DNA of 64,000 nt from Lobosporangium transversale (lineage: Eukaryota > Mortierellomycota > Mortierellomycetes > Mortierellales > Mortierellaceae), in the NCBI RefSeq assembly GCF_002105155.1, contig NW_019029044.1:62001-126000 (forward strand). The letters run 5' to 3'. Positions 28,101 to 37,353 of this stretch are shown one piece after another; position 1 is the stretch's first letter; each line of letters begins with the position of its first letter. The translations under genes were made by a program, and so were the position numbers. The notes under the pieces are model-generated. The model was not told the origin of the DNA. It worked only from the letters and a program-made list of their open reading frames with translations, and searched no databases.

Positions 28101-29483
28101 AAACATCGCTCGCACCACACAGTACTCCAGGATAGACCGATGCACAAACCGATACTGGCTGCCTGTACGGTTTAGAGGTGATGCTTCTCGAAGGAGATCC
28201 TTCCTACTCTCTCTGCTAAAGTACTCCTCTTTCCATGTACCCTTGTCCTTCGATGGAGAATAGTCCACTACTGGATTGCCATCTTGGTGTCTGTAGATTG
28301 CCACAGCCAGCTCTGTCAAGTATCTGATCCCATTCTGTGCAAACCCTTCATCACACAATGTCCGGAACATCCTCTTATCTCCTGATATCATTATCTCGCT
28401 TAATCGCTTCTTGCCTCGTTCGAGCCACAACTCTACAAACTTGTCATACAGTGTGACGCGCTTGATCTGTGTTTTGGAAGCATCTTGGTGTGGGTCAATC
28501 ATCCGCGGCAATACCTCCAGCGAGAGTGACAGTATGAATGGGTTCTTCACAAGCTCACTTAGACTAGGAATCATTTTGAGTGCTCGTTGATAGTCATCCA
28601 AACCCCACATTAGATCCATGGCACCGACATACTGTTTGATATAGTCATCGATCTGTGCCTCAGAGAATGGTACAATCACAGCTTCTTGAAACAATCCAGC
28701 GTCTGCTTGGTGGTTGCGATCCATAGGCTGGAACCGATCTCGATAGTCTATCCCAAGATACTCACTGCGACAACTGATCACTATCTGACATGTCCACTCA
28801 CCAGGCTTGTTGAGACGGTTAGAAACATACAGGTTGCTGGTCTGCATGGACTCATCGTATCCATCACAGATCAAGATGAATGACCGAGTCAGCTTCAGTT
28901 CCTTGATCTGCGTCTCTGTGAAGCCGTATGCTTGTAGTTGATTTGCGACCATGTCCTTTGCAGGGTTATCAATGGATGGTAGATTGATAAACAATGGGAT
29001 CCGACCGTGCTTCTTCCGATACACTTCCCACAGAGCTGACTCTAGAGTGTGATTGAATGTTGACTTGCCTGCTCCTGAATCACCTTGGACTAGGAACACT
29101 TTTTGATCGCTGTCCAAGAACTCTTTCACCTTATCCATTAGCAAGAACAAATCATCATCACTTGCTTGAGGGCTTGCTTTTGCATACTGTTGAACGTAAA
29201 AACCACGATCATCTCCAGTTTCCATCCGCTGTCGTTTGAGTAGGCGTAAGCTCTTCTCGACATCAGGTTTATTTTGTACATGATCGAGCAATGATGGAGA
29301 AGCAGGTGAGGGTGGTGTAGTGATGAAGGGATATTTTGCTAGTGGCTCGTTGAAACAGTTCATGTATAGCTGCTGTTTGTTGGTATCACCATCCATAGCA
29401 AGATCAGTCAGAAGTGACTCAGCGACTACAGAAGGATATGTAGGTAGAGCATATAGTGCATTATTAGCATCTTTGCTTCTCAT
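25125..29483 (-). CDS. NLR copy 1: NACHT - pentapeptide - WD40 STAND receptor body (spliced exon 25125-29425)
   Basis: NLR/STAND-class signal-transducing NTPase. The open frame (1452 codons from an ATG at 29483) has a Walker A GDSGAGKST at residues 134-142, a NACHT Walker B FILICDGYDES at about 202-212, the winged-helix/helical part of NACHT (to about 460, ending FVHRSILEYCVVRAMFEPQ), a helical spacer, pentapeptide repeats at about 576-634 (FSGADLRG, IPGADLSH, LQGADLRK, LQKADLSE), and then about 16 WD40 repeats (about 640-1370) with blocks such as YSPDGKQIASGG and SVHVWD. A Cys tail CSKCSECNEC lies about 45 residues before the end. The ATG lies inside a predicted 93-nt intron (29426-29518). 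If that is removed, exon 25125-29425 continues the upstream N-terminal exon in frame. The pattern is that of fungal NLRs implicated in non-self recognition; no ligand can be inferred. Confidence 0.85.
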   Translation of the reverse strand: MRSKDANNALYALPTYPSVVAESLLTDLAMDGDTNKQQLYMNCFNEPLAKYPFITTPPSPASPSLLDHVQNKPDVEKSLRLLKRQRMETGDDRGFYVQQYAKASPQASDDDLFLLMDKVKEFLDSDQKVFLVQGDSGAGKSTFNHTLESALWEVYRKKHGRIPLFINLPSIDNPAKDMVANQLQAYGFTETQIKELKLTRSFILICDGYDESMQTSNLYVSNRLNKPGEWTCQIVISCRSEYLGIDYRDRFQPMDRNHQADAGLFQEAVIVPFSEAQIDDYIKQYVGAMDLMWGLDDYQRALKMIPSLSELVKNPFILSLSLEVLPRMIDPHQDASKTQIKRVTLYDKFVELWLERGKKRLSEIMISGDKRMFRTLCDEGFAQNGIRYLTELAVAIYRHQDGNPVVDYSPSKDKGTWKEEYFSRESRKDLLREASPLNRTGSQYRFVHRSILEYCVVRAMFEPQKERSVIVSDREAPEAPTWCRRGSTSSVYSFEAEESNIVEKDNARMDPDESSPLMWKSFVEEPSILQFLVDRIQLEVKFKQQLYEYVELSKSDSKWRIAAANAMTILVRARETFSGADLRGIQIPGADLSHGIFDSTQLQGADLRKTKLHGCWLQKADLSEAKMSGVQFGEWLLLCEEGVVWKGSYSPDGKTLAAAVVNLDTKRWYVSIYDTMTWEKCLTLEGIKYFCYSPDSQHIAVGGSNMISVLNTTSGALVHTLEGHTGYVSAVVYSPSGDHLVTASSDGSVHVWDVKSGILQYTLKGHTDSVTCVVHSPDGKQIASGGEDKAVLLWDVASGELIRKLQDCESQVEQIVYSPDSQEMIIRGDESCSLDVWDACSGQKKWVLEHEKAVKGIQYSPCGRFSTSLSNNEAYQWNMQTRKVIHTIIGNPAFGNDLSYSPNGEQIAICCADNRVQLWDARSGQLINTLYGHTKVVFPIAYSPNGHQIASFSLDGTIRLWDTQSQQSSHGSDGYTKSVLRVKFLRDGQHIVSWSSDDTVRVWDSRTGQCIHTLQHLISGIEYSPDGQLAYCSYDNDLCVNLWDTQSGKVVHTLKAPNWDGSISSLDISPIDHQIACGHSNGDVSVWNTQTGQLIRTLQGNGNSVNQVLSSPNGHQIALYDQGKRIRVWTTHSGDLLYELEGLDLTYMPGQEYCVYSPDSQKITFIQDKEKVQLRSAHTGELCFEIDFKEVQKVIAFSPSCRQMVVGSDEGKINVVDTESGMVLHMLEGHINSINGVSYSGDGQYIASASLDMTVWLWDAESAKCLTVIPLVGTYVISLDWNVSEEGYFLVTGCLAGSVRMWQITKEEDGQCYASLKWSTKQTGLYASNARIQGVYGLSEMNRKLLEQHGAVGNIIQTSQGASHEEAEESASAELEIPQSDGLDTSFKKDSCRTRSLMAKSEAAKGYQFICSKCSECNECDVAHFVLHGSYNGIDSSDQHHQEESMHVDLAD

Positions 29484-29518
29484 AGTCCAATTGAAAATGT
29501 GATTCCATATCTATTTAC

Positions 29519-31343
29519 CTTGTAGATGTTCGCTCGATAATGATACCAGGCTCTTTAGTATATTAATGACCCATTGCTTGATCTCCACATGATCACCCCA
29601 GTCTCTATCATTCTTGTAGATCTCTCCAAGGAAACTAACTGCATCTTGGCGTGCCTTCATGATCCACTCTGTACTGGCTGCAATCTCTCCTAGCCGCTGA
29701 CATATTCCCCATTGGAATGCTACATCTCGTCGACAAGGTGCTTCACATACAAAAGTCTTGAGCTTGGTGAGCTCACCTGATTGGAGGAGTGCATCAGCTC
29801 CACGGAGTGCTGGATACCATGCACTCTTGCGACTAAAGGCGAGTCCTTCTTCCATGCTCTGTTTGAATGCTTCTCCACTTGTGTAGATTGATGTTGCACC
29901 TTTGTACATCCGTAAACTTTTATCTATAACATCAGTCACAGATGGAAGTTCTTTCTGGATATTGGACAGTTCACCCATGAAAGCATTGAGATCCCAATCC
30001 TTGACTGCACTCACTGCTCCAAACACTCCTCGAGTCACTGCTGATGTACGTCAAAGTATGGCTTGGATTATTGTTTCATCATTTGGGATATACAGTAGAG
30101 CTTGCGAAGCATAGGCTGCATGATAGATCAAGTAAGGATCCGAGCTATCTTTCAGTCCCTCTAAGTAGGCTGACAGTGGCTCATGGAGCTGTTCTCGCTT
30201 CAGACACTTGACTTGATTGTTCACCATGGCATCGAGTACATGTGAGACTGTAACACACAGCTGATAGATGTGACTGCCAGATTGTTCGTGTGTACCTTGT
30301 AAGCGAGAACTGAGAGTGTTGAGAATATGGACTAGATCGTCAGAGTCGAGATATCTAGGAGGAGCATGCTGGATCAGTTGAGTCAATCCTTCGAGTAAAT
30401 GAGTCTCTAGTATGACGCTCTGCTTGACTCCATTGACCAAAGCCATGAGTAGTGTCCTGTATTGGTCATAGTCGAGGACTGGAGCTAGCATCACAACCTC
30501 AGCGACAGTAGCCTCAGCCTTGATATCATCATGGATGAACATACTAATCACATCAGATGCCAGGTTGCAAAGACGCTCTTGCTCATCATGATCATCCGAT
30601 GTGGCCAAAGACCATTCTTGCTCTTGCTTACTGAGGTCTTTTCTTGGAATGGGAGCAGTAGGAAGCAATCCAAGACAATATGCAAGCTGTTGTGTATTGT
30701 TCAAGTGAGTATCTGGGTGAGGGAGGTTGTACTTGAAGATCACTTGAGGTACATCTTGGCTAAATATTTCTTTAGAGATAGTCGCAGAGCTGTGGATCAA
30801 GAGGGTCTTTAGTGTATTGTTGATATTGTCGGCTTTGCTACTGGTTGTGCTATCGCTTTCTTGACCAGTTCTGCTGTTACTTTGATTTTTGCTGCTGCTA
30901 TTGCCATCGTCATTACCATCATTACCACTACCCTCACTGTCATCTTTGGCGGTGCTGCTGACTCGATAATATGCATGAGGGTTGCTTGGAGCTGGATTGG
31001 TTTGTTGAGGATGACCCCATTTGGCTGCATACTTGTAGCCTCTTTTAGAGTGATCTGGATGACCGAGATTGTCAAACAATGCACCGACACCATTCAGAGT
31101 AGCAGCAATTGCCTTGCATAGTACTTTGTTTGCATCGTCTGTTTTGTCTGCTGAGGCTTTGACAAGCAACTTCTGATCAGATTGTTGTATTCGATAAAGA
31201 GCATTCTCAGCATCCAAACATATCTCCAAAGCGAGCACAGGATCGTTTGTCTTGTGTGCTTGCTCCAAGTAGATGGTAGCGAGGTCTAAGGCTTTACGAG
31301 GCGGGAGTTGATTTCGTCTGGGTGTGGTTGGTAGCCACTTCAT
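29519..31343 (-). pseudogene. NLR copy 1: N-terminal helical exon, interrupted by an in-frame TGA
   Basis: Reads from ATG 31343 (MKWLPTTPRRNQLPP) through a helix-rich region with DLATIYLEQAHKTNDPVLALE, LGHPDHSKRGYKYAAKWGHP, an Asn/Ser linker, then ARM-like helices to TGA at 30051-30053. It resumes immediately in the same frame (TSAVTRGVFGAVSAVKDWDL ... CEAPCRRDVAFQWGICQRLGEIA). Copy 3 has CGA (Arg) at the same codon (58267-58269), so one C-to-T change on the coding strand made the stop. The exon is 1825 nt, exactly as in copy 3, and ends at a GTAAAT donor at 29517-29518. Full-length product would be about 2041 aa if the stop were read through. Translation could restart at ATG 30038 or at ATG 29483, so a shorter receptor might still be made. 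Helix repeats resemble the ARM-like N-termini of Mortierella NLRs, from memory only. Confidence 0.75.
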
Positions 31344-31750
31344 GCTTTCTTTTTTCTTTTTCGCTGTTTTTCAAAGTAAGAAACATCATTATTAGATTAA
31401 CGGCATTTCATCAGCAAGATAATCATGTAGTAACGATATTGAAGGGGAACTCACAGCAGAAGACTTGGAATCAAGAAAAGTGTATGAATGGCCTAAAATG
31501 CAGCAATGAAGCCCAACAACGCAAAAGAAGAGAGTAGAGCTGAGGGTGGGCAATGAAATGTGTGGGTGAATAGAGTAGTAAGGGAAAGGAGAAAGAGGGT
31601 TGAATGATGAAAAGAGAGGAAAAAAGATAAATCACATGTGAGCAAGATGGCGAAGCAATGTTTCACAAAGATGGAGAAGATCGAGCCAGCATCGCCATTT
31701 GATTCCTGAAAGTGTCTCCATTCCCAGTATTCTTTGTTTGGAAGCGCCTC
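31344..31750 (-). repeat. 5' flank of NLR copy 1, duplicated upstream of copy 3 (59560-59968)
   Basis: About 400 bases upstream of the MKWLP start are clearly homologous to the same position in copy 3, including the run ATGGCGAAGCAATGTTTCAC and AATACTGGGAATGGAG-type blocks (with small indels). Similarity stops at about 31750 / 59968 (after GAAGCGCCTC). This is the likely promoter and leader; the frames in it are not conserved, so I treat it as non-coding. Confidence 0.7.
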
Positions 31751-32166
31751 CTTTTGAAGCGACCCACAGCGGATAACCATAGTTTCCTGCAATATGCAAA
31801 TAAGATATGCTCTTTGGATAGCGCTTTTGATGATCGCTTTGGATGAAAAGATAAAACAATAAAAAAGAGGAAAGGGTTTAGGTACAGCTATATTTCTTCC
31901 ATTTCTTTCTTTATTTTTTATCTCCACTTGGGCATTATACTTCCGGCATGGCAATGGGATTTACCTCAGCTGCATTTATCAGACCTTACATCTCATTCTC
32001 AATAACATCTCATGTCTGCATAGACTTGACCCGCTTTACTGAGGCCATGCATTCATAAATTTTGTAATCAGCTTCAGTATTAGATATCAAGGCTCCGATG
32101 GTGTCCACTCCTTTGTCGGACCCAATTAATGCGAATACCGTGATCAAAGCAAATCCCTAAGCGTAA

Positions 32167-32466
32167 CCTCAGAATGCATTGAAATCCTTTGTTCAACATT
32201 GCCTTACTATCTGGAATCACAATGCAAAGTTCACGAAGAGATTTGAACTTCGGCAGCCTAAAGAAATTGTTGTAAAAGGAGTACGAATAGACATCGATCT
32301 GAATTGGATCTACTACTAGCTGAACTGTGACAAAACTAGAGGATACAAGGAAGGAGAGCTAGGGAAGAAGAAAGCAGGAAAGAGGCAAAGGAATATTGAG
32401 ATCAAACAGCAGTACCAAAAGGTCTTAGACTTTAGTATGGCTGGCACCCCATGCAACGCGCCATAA
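32167..32466 (+). pseudogene. Degenerate coding remnant of unknown origin, about 100 codons with one in-frame TAG
   Basis: The frame starting at 32167 reads about 50 codons of coding-like composition (KSFVQHCLTIWNHNAKFTKR, then EIVVKGVRIDIDLNWIYY), a TAG at 32317-32319, then about 48 more (LNCDKTRGYKEGELGKKKAG, ending VLDFSMAGTPCNAP) before TAA at 32464-32466. The residue mix (basic, with DID and aromatic pairs) resembles a piece of a transposase or similar mobile-element protein, but I recognise no specific family. There is no start codon in context and no terminal repeats were found. Confidence 0.3.
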
Positions 32467-32641
32467 CCAGCGTCCTGTTAAATATTAAATGCATAGTTTG
32501 ATGTGTCTGTTACGACTAAAAAGGTTCATCAGTGTAATGCGGAGAAAGCCTCTTTTTTTGTTTTTTGTTTATTGGCTCTCCATCCTTCCTATTCCTTTGC
32601 ACATCGTTCAAGCCTTTTATTTGATCTGATATTGGATACGC

Positions 32642-32672
<31 letters not shown>

Positions 32673-32869
32673 CTTCAAACGTGTCTACATGCTTTATATA
32701 TAGGCATATGTACATGTATATCCGCGCTACAACATTTATGCTGTGCTGAAGAAAGGAATACCACTCACAATATACAGATTCTAACACAAAGCTTGTGTTA
32801 TAATTCAAGCAGCTGTGTGTTACTGTACAAAGGGCAAGAGAGGAAAAGCCTTTTAAGGATTAATATCTT

Positions 32870-33191
32870 ATTTATTTTTCTTCTTTTTATCGAATGCTTC
32901 CCATTCAGCACATTCCGTATGGTCTTTTGTAGGTGCATTTGCGACTGTTGATAATCTCATAAAAGTGCTTTATTCGTTTGCGAAACCTCTTTTTACAACT
33001 TTCAGAAGTACGATCAATTGAGCAATGGAAATAATATGTTCGCTGGCCTTGTGTACGAAGATAGAATTGCTATTGTTTTCTATCCCTTATAGCTAGGCTA
33101 TTAGAATAAATACAAAGGACTTGATGCAGGGCCTCCGCGTTATTGAATAAGACTTGACAACTAAAAGGGTACCCCATGAAAGACTGGATGC
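32870..33191 (-). repeat. 3' flank of NLR copy 2, duplicated 3' of copy 3 (about 52990-53370)
   Basis: The sequences TAGCTAGGCTATTAGA, TTTATTCGTTTGCGAAACCT and the surrounding 300 bases occur in the same order beside copies 2 and 3. On the minus strand copy 3 keeps a 119-codon open frame here (52940-53299), while copy 2 has an in-frame TAG after the aligned NSLAIRDRKQ. The duplicated unit therefore extends beyond the receptor stop codon. Confidence 0.7.
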
Positions 33192-36100
33192 TCACTTCAG
33201 TAAATCAGCATAGACAAACTCCTCCTTATGATACTGGTCAGTATTTTCATAAGACCCATTTAGGATAAAATGTGCAACTTCATACTCGCTACATGTACTA
33301 CACTTGCTGCAAATGAATTGGTGCCCTTCGGTCCCTTCACTCTTAGCGAACAGTGATCCTGCTCTGGAATTGTCCCTCTTTGAGTTCGCATCTAAAACAT
33401 CGCTTTCCGGTATTTTCAGTTCGGTTGACGTCAATTTCACTGTATCCTCATGACTTGCTCCTTGGAAGGTCGAATACTATGTTATATTGCCAACAGCCCC
33501 ATGTTGCTCCAACAGTTTTCTATTCGTTTCGCTCAAACCAGAAATATCTTGAATCCTTGCATTGCTAGCATGAAGACCTGTTTGCTTCGTGCTCCACTTT
33601 AGACTGGCATAACACTGGCCATCCTCCTCTTTGGTAATCTGCCACATTCGAACAGAGCCGCTCCAACACCCTGTTGCTAGAAAGCATCCTTCTTCGGAAA
33701 CATTCCAGTCAAGGGTTCTAACATGTGTTCCGACCAATGGGATAACAGTTAGGCACTTGGCTGACTCTGCATCCCACAGCCGTACAGTCATATCAAGACT
33801 GGCAGAGGCAATATACTGGCCATCACAAGAATAAGATATGTCATTTATACTCTCAATGTGGTCTTCAAGCATATGTAACACGATCCTTGATTCAGTATCC
33901 ACCACACTAATTGTCCCTGCTTTACTTCCAACAACCATCTGTCGACTGGATGGTGAAAATACAATCTCTTCCTGAACCTTCTTGAAATCTATTTGGAAAT
34001 AGAGCTCTCCTGTATGTGCAGACCGTAGCTGAACCTTTTCTTTGTCCTGGATGAATGCTATCTTCTGGCTGTCAGGCGAATAAACACGACATTTCTGGCC
34101 AAACGAGTCAGTCAAATCCAAACCTTCTAACTCATACAGTAGATCCCCTGAATGTGTTGTCCAGACTCTGATCCTCTTGCCTTCATCATATAAAGCAAAT
34201 TGGTGACCATTAGGTGAGAATAACACTTGATTCACACTATTGCCATTTCCTTGTAGAGTGCGTATGAGTAGCCTTATTTGTGTGTTCCACACACCCACAT
34301 CTCCATTAGAGTGGCCACAGATAATTTGATGATCAATGGATGAAATATCTAAATGGTAGATGCCGCCATCCCAATTTGGTGGCTTCAAAGTATGAACAAC
34401 TTTGCCTGATTGAGTATCCCAAAGGTTAACGCATAGATCATTGTCATAGCTACAATAGGCAAGCTGACCATCAGGTGAATACTCGATGCCACTTATTAAA
34501 TGTTGTAGAGTATGAATACATTGCCCTGTTCGACTATCCCACACACGAACTGTACAGTCCGAGCTCCAGGATACGATGTGCTGTCCGTTCCGTAAAAACT
34601 TTACTCGGAAGACAAAACCCGTATGCCCATATGAACCATTGCTAGACTGCTGTGGCTGTGTGTCCCACAGGTGTATCGTTCCATCTCTACTAAACGACGC
34701 AATCTGATGGCCATTGGGTGAATATGCTATAGGGAATACAACCTTAGTGTGGCCATATAACGTTGATCAGTTGTCCGGAGCGAGCATCCCAAAGTTGCAC
34801 TCTATTGTCAAGGCAACAAATGGCTATCTGTTCACCATTTGGTGAATAGCTTAAATCATTGTCAAAAGCGGGATTGCCTAAAATAGTATGGATGACCTTC
34901 CTTGTCTGCATGTTCCACTGATATGCCTCATTATTGGTAAGCAAAGTGGCGAATTCCCCACAAGGAGAGTATTGAACACTCTTGACAGGCTCTTTATGCT
35001 CCAAGACCCACTTCTTCTGGTCAGACCAAGCATTCCATACACTCAGCGAGCAAGACTTTTCACCATGAATGATGATTTCCTGACTGTCAGGCGAATACAG
35101 GATTTGCTTAACCTTAGATTCAATGCCTTGGAGCTTCCGTATCAGTTCTCCTGATGCCACATCCCATAATAGTACCGCCTTGTCTTGGCCTCCACTTGCA
35201 ATCTGCTTTCCATCAGGTGAATACACCACGCATGTCACGTCCCCAGTGTGCCCCTCTAATGTGTATTGGAGTATACCAGACCTGACATCCCACACATGCA
35301 CTGATCCATCAGAACTAACTGTGACGAGATGATCGCCGCTTGGCGAGTACACTACAGTATTAACATAGTCTGTATGACTCTCCAAGGTATGAATCACTGC
35401 GTCTGATGCTATATCAAATATGTTAATCATACCGCCATATTTAACGGCTATATGTTGACTGTCTGGAGAGTAGCAAAAGTTGTCACCGCCTTCCAAAGTC
35501 AAACACTTCTCCCATGTCAATGTATCATACAAGCTAACCCAGGACTCTAGGGTTTGCGGATTGAGGACAGTTGCAACTAATGTCTTGCCATCAGGTGAAT
35601 ATGATCCCTTCCATATCCATCCTCCTTCACGAAGAAGTGGTCATTCTCCAAACTGTACTCCTGACATCTTGGCTTCACTCAGGTCTGCCTTCTGGAGCCA
35701 ACAGCCATGAAGCTTAGTCTTCCTCAGATCTGCTCCTTGTAGTTGAGTACTATCGAATATACCATGGCTAAGATCGGCTCCAGGGATCTGAATGCCTCTC
35801 AAGTCTGCTCCACTGAATGTTTCTCTTGCTCGAACAAGGATCGTCATTGCATTGGCTGCTGCTATCCGCCACTTGCTATCGCTCTTCGACAGCTCTACAT
35901 ACTCGTACAACTGCTGTTTGAACTTCACTTCCAGCTGAATACGGTCCACAAGGAACTGAAGAATAGATGGCTCCTCTACAAAACTTTTCCACATTAAGGG
36001 TGAGCTTTCGTCGGGGTCCATCCTAGCATTATCTTTCTCGACTATATTACTTTCTTCTGCCTCAAAGCTGTACACAGAGCTGGTACTCCCTCTTCGACAC

Positions 36101-37248
36101 CAAGTTGGTGCTTCTGGTGCTTCTCTATCACTCACAATCACGCTCCTCTCTTTCTGTGGCTCAAACATCGCTCGCACCACACAGTACTCCAGGATAGACC
36201 GATGCACAAACCGATACTGGCTGCCTGTACGGTTTAGAGGTGATGCTTCTCGAAGGAGATCCTTCCTACTCTCTCTGCTAAAGTACTCCTCTTTCCATGT
36301 ACCCTTGTCCTTCGATGGAGAATAGTCCACTACTGGATTGCCATCTTGGTGTCTGTAGATTGCCACAGCCAGCTCTGTCAAGTATCTGATCCCATTCTGT
36401 GCAAACCCTTCATCACACAATGTCCGGAACATCCTCTTATCTCCTGATATTATTATCTCGCTTAGTCGCTTCTTGCCTCGTTCGAGCCACAACTCTACAA
36501 ACTTGTCATACAGTGTGACGCGCTTGATCTGTGTTCTGGAAGCATCTTGATGCGGGTCAATCATCCGCGGCAATACTTCCAACGAGAGTGACAGTATGAA
36601 TGGGTTCTTCACAAGCTCACTTAGGCTAGGAATCATTTTGAGTGCTCGTTGATAGTCATCCACACTCCACATTAGATCCATGGCACCGATATCATGATCG
36701 AATATTCCTTTAAGGTTATTTGCGATACTGTATGTTTCTGCGACCTTTAATACCATGATTGTATTATTTAATCTGTTAAGACTAGTGCCGTTGTTATCCT
36801 GGTTGTTGTTGCTGTTATTGCTATTTCTGGTAGAACTTCCGAATTGGGGCAACTCTTGGTGGACAGTGTTGCTTCCTTGGACATATCCCCACTTTCCTGC
36901 TTTTTTGTCGCTTCTTCCAACATTGCTTGGATGACCCAGTCGTTCGAATAAGCGAGCAAAGTCATAATAGGCGTAAGCGATACCTTGGCATAATGCCTTG
37001 TCCTCATTGGAAGTTGAAGTGGCAAGCCTTATCCTCTCCGACCGCTGGATTCGAGACAGTGCAAAGTCGGCATCAAGACACAGCTCCATGAGGATGTCAC
37101 GATCATTTTGTGTTCTACGAGAAATAATCCATTTATACCATGATGAAGAGAGATGCTGAGCATAGGGTGGATAATGGTAATGGACATAAAGGCATTCATT
37201 TTCTGTCACCTTGATATTGCATTCTGACTTTGGTGAACAAAAAGACAC
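33192..37248 (-). pseudogene. NLR copy 2: mosaic, P-loop-deleted NLR pseudogene
   Basis: The 5' part (37248 to about 36690) encodes a helical N-terminus related to, but distinct from, those of copies 1 and 3: MELCLDADFALSRIQRSERI, then LFERLGHPSNVGRSDKKAGK and an Asn-rich linker. At GIFDHDI it joins directly to GAMDLMWSVDDYQRAL, which corresponds to residue 287 of copy 1. Walker A, Walker B, the rest of the N-terminal helices and the intron are thus missing. NACHT C-terminal half and pentapeptides follow almost unchanged to TGA at 35641-35643 (TGG in copies 1 and 3). WD40 sequence continues past that stop, is broken by a 2-bp deletion near 34762 (ATAACGTTGATC against ATAATGTGTTGATC), changes frame, and meets TAG at 33477-33479. 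The tail (33192-33476) is still recognisable, with CSKCSTCSEYEV. It cannot encode a normal receptor. Confidence 0.9.
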
Positions 37249-37353
37249 GTTTTATTAGATCGACTTTATAATAAAATGAAGGAAGAAATAAATATTATTA
37301 TGTATAAATATATACTAGTTTTTTTTTTTTTTTTTTTTTTGTTGATACTTGGA

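Larger units (their letters stand above)
31751..33191. other. Intergenic region between NLR copies 1 and 2
   Basis: No complete gene. It contains the degenerate plus-strand coding remnant at 32167-32466, an A run at 32645-32671 and, at 32870-33190, sequence matching the 3' flank of NLR copy 3. Nothing else is supported. Confidence 0.5.

Noticed and set aside
31493-31954. 153-codon frame upstream of NLR copy 1 as an extra N-terminal exon
   Set aside because: The DNA is conserved upstream of copy 3 but the reading frame is not, so it is more likely promoter or leader.
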